Assembly: GCF_900111485.1 (NCBI RefSeq)
Contig: NZ_FOIC01000012.1
Location: 33,364 to 97,363 of the forward strand
Direction: 5' to 3'
Source: Natrinema hispanicum
GTDB lineage: Archaea; Halobacteriota; Halobacteria; Halobacteriales; Natrialbaceae
Length of the DNA stretch: 64,000 bases
Positions 62,153 to 64,000 of the stretch are shown in pieces (the stretch's first letter is position 1; each line of letters starts with the position of its first letter). Under the pieces are notes generated by a model that made no database searches, had not been told where the DNA came from, and saw nothing but the letters and a program-made list of their open reading frames with translations. Made by a program: the position numbers and the translations under genes.

Positions 62153-63040
62153 ATGAACTGGCAGGCGGACTGGGGACTGCGATTTCGGATGTTCGTGACG
62201 ATGTTCCTGCTGTTTGCGCTATACATCGTCTTCGCCGGCGTGATTACCGCCTACGTCGGCGGCGGACTGTTCTTCTTCGCGCTGCTGTTCGGTGGCTTCT
62301 CGCTGGTCCAGTACTACTTCAGCGACACGCTCACGCTGAAGAGTATGGGCGCGAAGACCGTCTCGCGCGAGGAGTATCCACAACTGCACGGCTCGATCGA
62401 ACGACTTTCCCAGCAGGCTGACCTCCCGAAGCCAAAGGTGGCGGTCGTCGACTCGAGCGTCCCCAACGCCTTCGCGACCGGACGCAACCAGCGCAACGCG
62501 GCCGTCTGCGTGACGACCGGGCTGATGCACACACTCGAGCGGGACGAACTCGACGGCGTCCTCGCACACGAACTCTCTCACGTCAAGAACCGCGACATGA
62601 TGGTGATGACGATCGCCTCCTTTCTCTCGACGATCGCGTTCATGATGGTCCGCTGGGGGGCCTTTTTCGGCGGCGGACACGGCCGCGGCCGCGAAGGTGG
62701 TGGCGGCGGTATCGTGGTCGCGATCCTCGTCTCGCTGGTCGTCTGGATCATCAGCTATCTGTTGATCCGGGCGCTTTCGCGATATCGCGAGTTCGCTGCC
62801 GACCGCGGCGCAGCCGCGATCACCGGCAACCCCTCCGCGCTTGCCTCCGCGTTGCTGAAGATTTCGGGCCAGATGGACAAGGTTCCGAAAGAGGACCTGC
62901 GCGAAGAAGCCGAAATGAACGCCTTCTTCATCATTCCGATCAAGTCCGGTGTCATCGGCCGACTCTTCAGCACGCATCCGTCGACCGAACGGCGTGTCGA
63001 ACAGCTCCGCGACCTCGAGCGCGAAATGCAGACCTTCTAA
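62153..63040 (+). CDS. htpX: HtpX-type membrane zinc metalloprotease
   Basis: 295 residues. Two N-terminal membrane helices, the zinc motif GVLAHELSHVKNRDMM (HExxH), two further helices, and the third ligand in YREFAADRGAAAIT. A Gly/His-rich loop (GGGHGRGREGGGGG) lies between the active-site helices. The protease degrades damaged membrane proteins with its active site in the cytoplasm. TATA-like GATGCTTATTCC about 28 bases before the ATG supports the start. 24 bases upstream of pspAB. Confidence 0.94.
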   Translation: MNWQADWGLRFRMFVTMFLLFALYIVFAGVITAYVGGGLFFFALLFGGFSLVQYYFSDTLTLKSMGAKTVSREEYPQLHGSIERLSQQADLPKPKVAVVDSSVPNAFATGRNQRNAAVCVTTGLMHTLERDELDGVLAHELSHVKNRDMMVMTIASFLSTIAFMMVRWGAFFGGGHGRGREGGGGGIVVAILVSLVVWIISYLLIRALSRYREFAADRGAAAITGNPSALASALLKISGQMDKVPKEDLREEAEMNAFFIIPIKSGVIGRLFSTHPSTERRVEQLRDLEREMQTF

Positions 63041-63064
63041 GGGATCGCACCGCTCACAGAACCT

Positions 63065-63670
63065 ATGGGACTGCTGGATGGGCTCCGCGCCGTCCTCGGG
63101 ATGCGCGCCGAGACCGACGCCGGACGCGACGCCGACCCCGATGACCTCTTCGGGATGAGCACCGCCTACGTTACGATGGAGGCCGACCTGGGCTACGAGT
63201 CACTCGACGTCGGCGCACTCTGCTTTTCTGGCGTCGACTCGGCCGACTTTCGAGACGCCGTCGACGAGGTCGAGGCGATTCTCGAAGCCGGGCAGGAAGA
63301 GACGGGCACCGACTTCTCGGTCACGTCGGACGAGCACGGCTACCACTGGGTCGTCCTTGCGGACGACGATCCGGAAGACCTGATTACAAGTCTTCACTTC
63401 GCCGCCGATACGTTCATCGAACACGGCTACGGCTCGCGGTTGCTCGCAGCGGTGTTCGCGTACAGCAACCGCGATGGCCCCGCCTACTGGATCTACTCCT
63501 TCCGACGCGGCCGCTTCTATCCGTTCGTCCCACGATCCGGCCGCGAGCGCGACCAGAGCGCGGAGTTTTCTCTCGAGTCAGCCCTAGACGGCGAACTCGA
63601 ACTCGAGCGCGAAAAGGAGTACTGGTATCCGCTCTGGCCCAGCGAGGGCGGAACCCATCCCTGGGAGTGA
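63065..63670 (+). CDS. pspAB: PspA-associated protein PspAB
   Basis: 201 residues: MGLLDGLRAVLGMRAETDA, DDLFGMSTAYVTMEADLGYESLDVGALCFSGVDSADFRDAVDEVE, and a C-terminal KEYWYPLWPSEGGTHPWE. I recognise the conserved haloarchaeal PspAB family found next to htpX and PspA; it is thought to take part in envelope stress. Its own stop is two bases before an insertion sequence, so any gene that followed has been displaced. Confidence 0.85.
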   Translation: MGLLDGLRAVLGMRAETDAGRDADPDDLFGMSTAYVTMEADLGYESLDVGALCFSGVDSADFRDAVDEVEAILEAGQEETGTDFSVTSDEHGYHWVVLADDDPEDLITSLHFAADTFIEHGYGSRLLAAVFAYSNRDGPAYWIYSFRRGRFYPFVPRSGRERDQSAEFSLESALDGELELEREKEYWYPLWPSEGGTHPWE

Positions 63671-63672
63671 TC

Positions 63673-64000
63673 GGCTATGTTGAATCGCCATACGGCGTTG
63701 GATTTCACTGTTTGATGGCCTGCTTGATGTTATAGACGACACACATCAAGGCGATTTCACGGAACTCTCGATACCAGGTACGCGCTCGCACGGCGTAGCC
63801 GAGCGAGCGCTTGACAGCTGAGTTGACGGTTTCGGCCATTGACCGCTGAGCGTACCGATCGTCGTCAATGCGGGCGTTGTGTGCGTGATCGTACGGCGCG
63901 AAGATCCGGTGTTTGATCAGCGGGCGGATGTCGAGTTCACGCAGTCGTTCTCGGAGTTGTTGCTTGTCATAGCCTTTGTCAGCAGCAAGCGACCGCAGAT
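63673..64000 (-). mobile_element. End of an IS5-family insertion sequence
   Basis: Begins GGCTATGTTGAATCGCCAT, which looks like a terminal inverted repeat, then the transposase gene reads inward on the reverse strand. The other end is beyond the window. Inserted two bases after the pspAB stop. Confidence 0.75.
63705..64000 (-). CDS. IS5-type transposase, C-terminal part (cut by window edge)
   Basis: The frame open to the window edge reads ADKGYDKQQLRERLRELDIRPLIKHR, with the second DDE aspartate region (D-K-G-Y-D), and MAETVNSAVKRSLGYAVRARTWYREFREI with the final glutamate, ending VVYNIKQAIKQ. The Y-(2)-R-(3)-E signature (YAQRSMAE) of IS4/IS5 transposases is visible. The start is beyond position 64000. 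Confidence 0.85.
   Translation of the reverse strand, partial: LRSLAADKGYDKQQLRERLRELDIRPLIKHRIFAPYDHAHNARIDDDRYAQRSMAETVNSAVKRSLGYAVRARTWYREFREIALMCVVYNIKQAIKQ

Overview
The window is chromosomal DNA of a halophilic archaeon, most likely of the Natrialbales (Natrinema / Haloterrigena-like). The evidence is high GC, very acidic proteins, abundant CTCGAG, Tat lipoproteins, near-leaderless promoters with a TATA-like element about 27 bases before many start codons, a PolC-type (DP2) replicative polymerase, NMD3, Taw2 and several small haloarchaea-only families. Most of it is ordinary core genome; short AT-richer stretches near 16.8-17.6, 22.4-24.5 and 38.8-39.2 kb look acquired.

Layout. 0-15 kb: an H-NOX-like sensor, prs, glmM, secreted proteins (a small Tat lipoprotein followed by a beta-helix protein, and a DsbA-like thiol oxidase), hisI, serA, a universal stress protein, serB and the metX-metY pair. 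15-29 kb: a DsrE-like protein, two MFS transporters, a PPC-domain protein, DNA polymerase D large subunit, two rubredoxin-like paralogues that bracket a low-GC cassette (MFS transporter, NikR-type regulator, small membrane protein), panE, a NifU-like Fe-S protein, and a two-gene haloarchaeal operon behind a pair of DtxR-like palindromes.

29-50 kb is dominated by haem: hemC-cobA-hemD, a truncated haemoglobin with a NarO-type palindrome in its promoter, hemL, ccmE-ccmA-ccmB, then ccmF with a thioredoxin-like protein and a membrane-anchored accessory protein, a dihaem cytochrome c resembling thiosulfate dehydrogenase TsdA, a CcdA-like thiol transporter, ccmC and a 38-residue ccmD, an ammonium transporter fused to a P-II domain, and hemB. 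Together these supply uroporphyrinogen, export and attach haem, reduce the apocytochrome cysteines, and provide one likely c-type substrate for the machinery.

50-64 kb: a ferredoxin, PHP phosphoesterase, small conserved haloarchaeal proteins, a YkgJ-type cysteine-cluster protein, an abnormal tRNA-like element, a Rad3/XPD-type helicase, a FilR1-like regulator, Taw2 and NMD3, htpX-pspAB, and the end of an IS5-type insertion sequence cut by the window edge. No rRNA genes or CRISPR arrays were seen.
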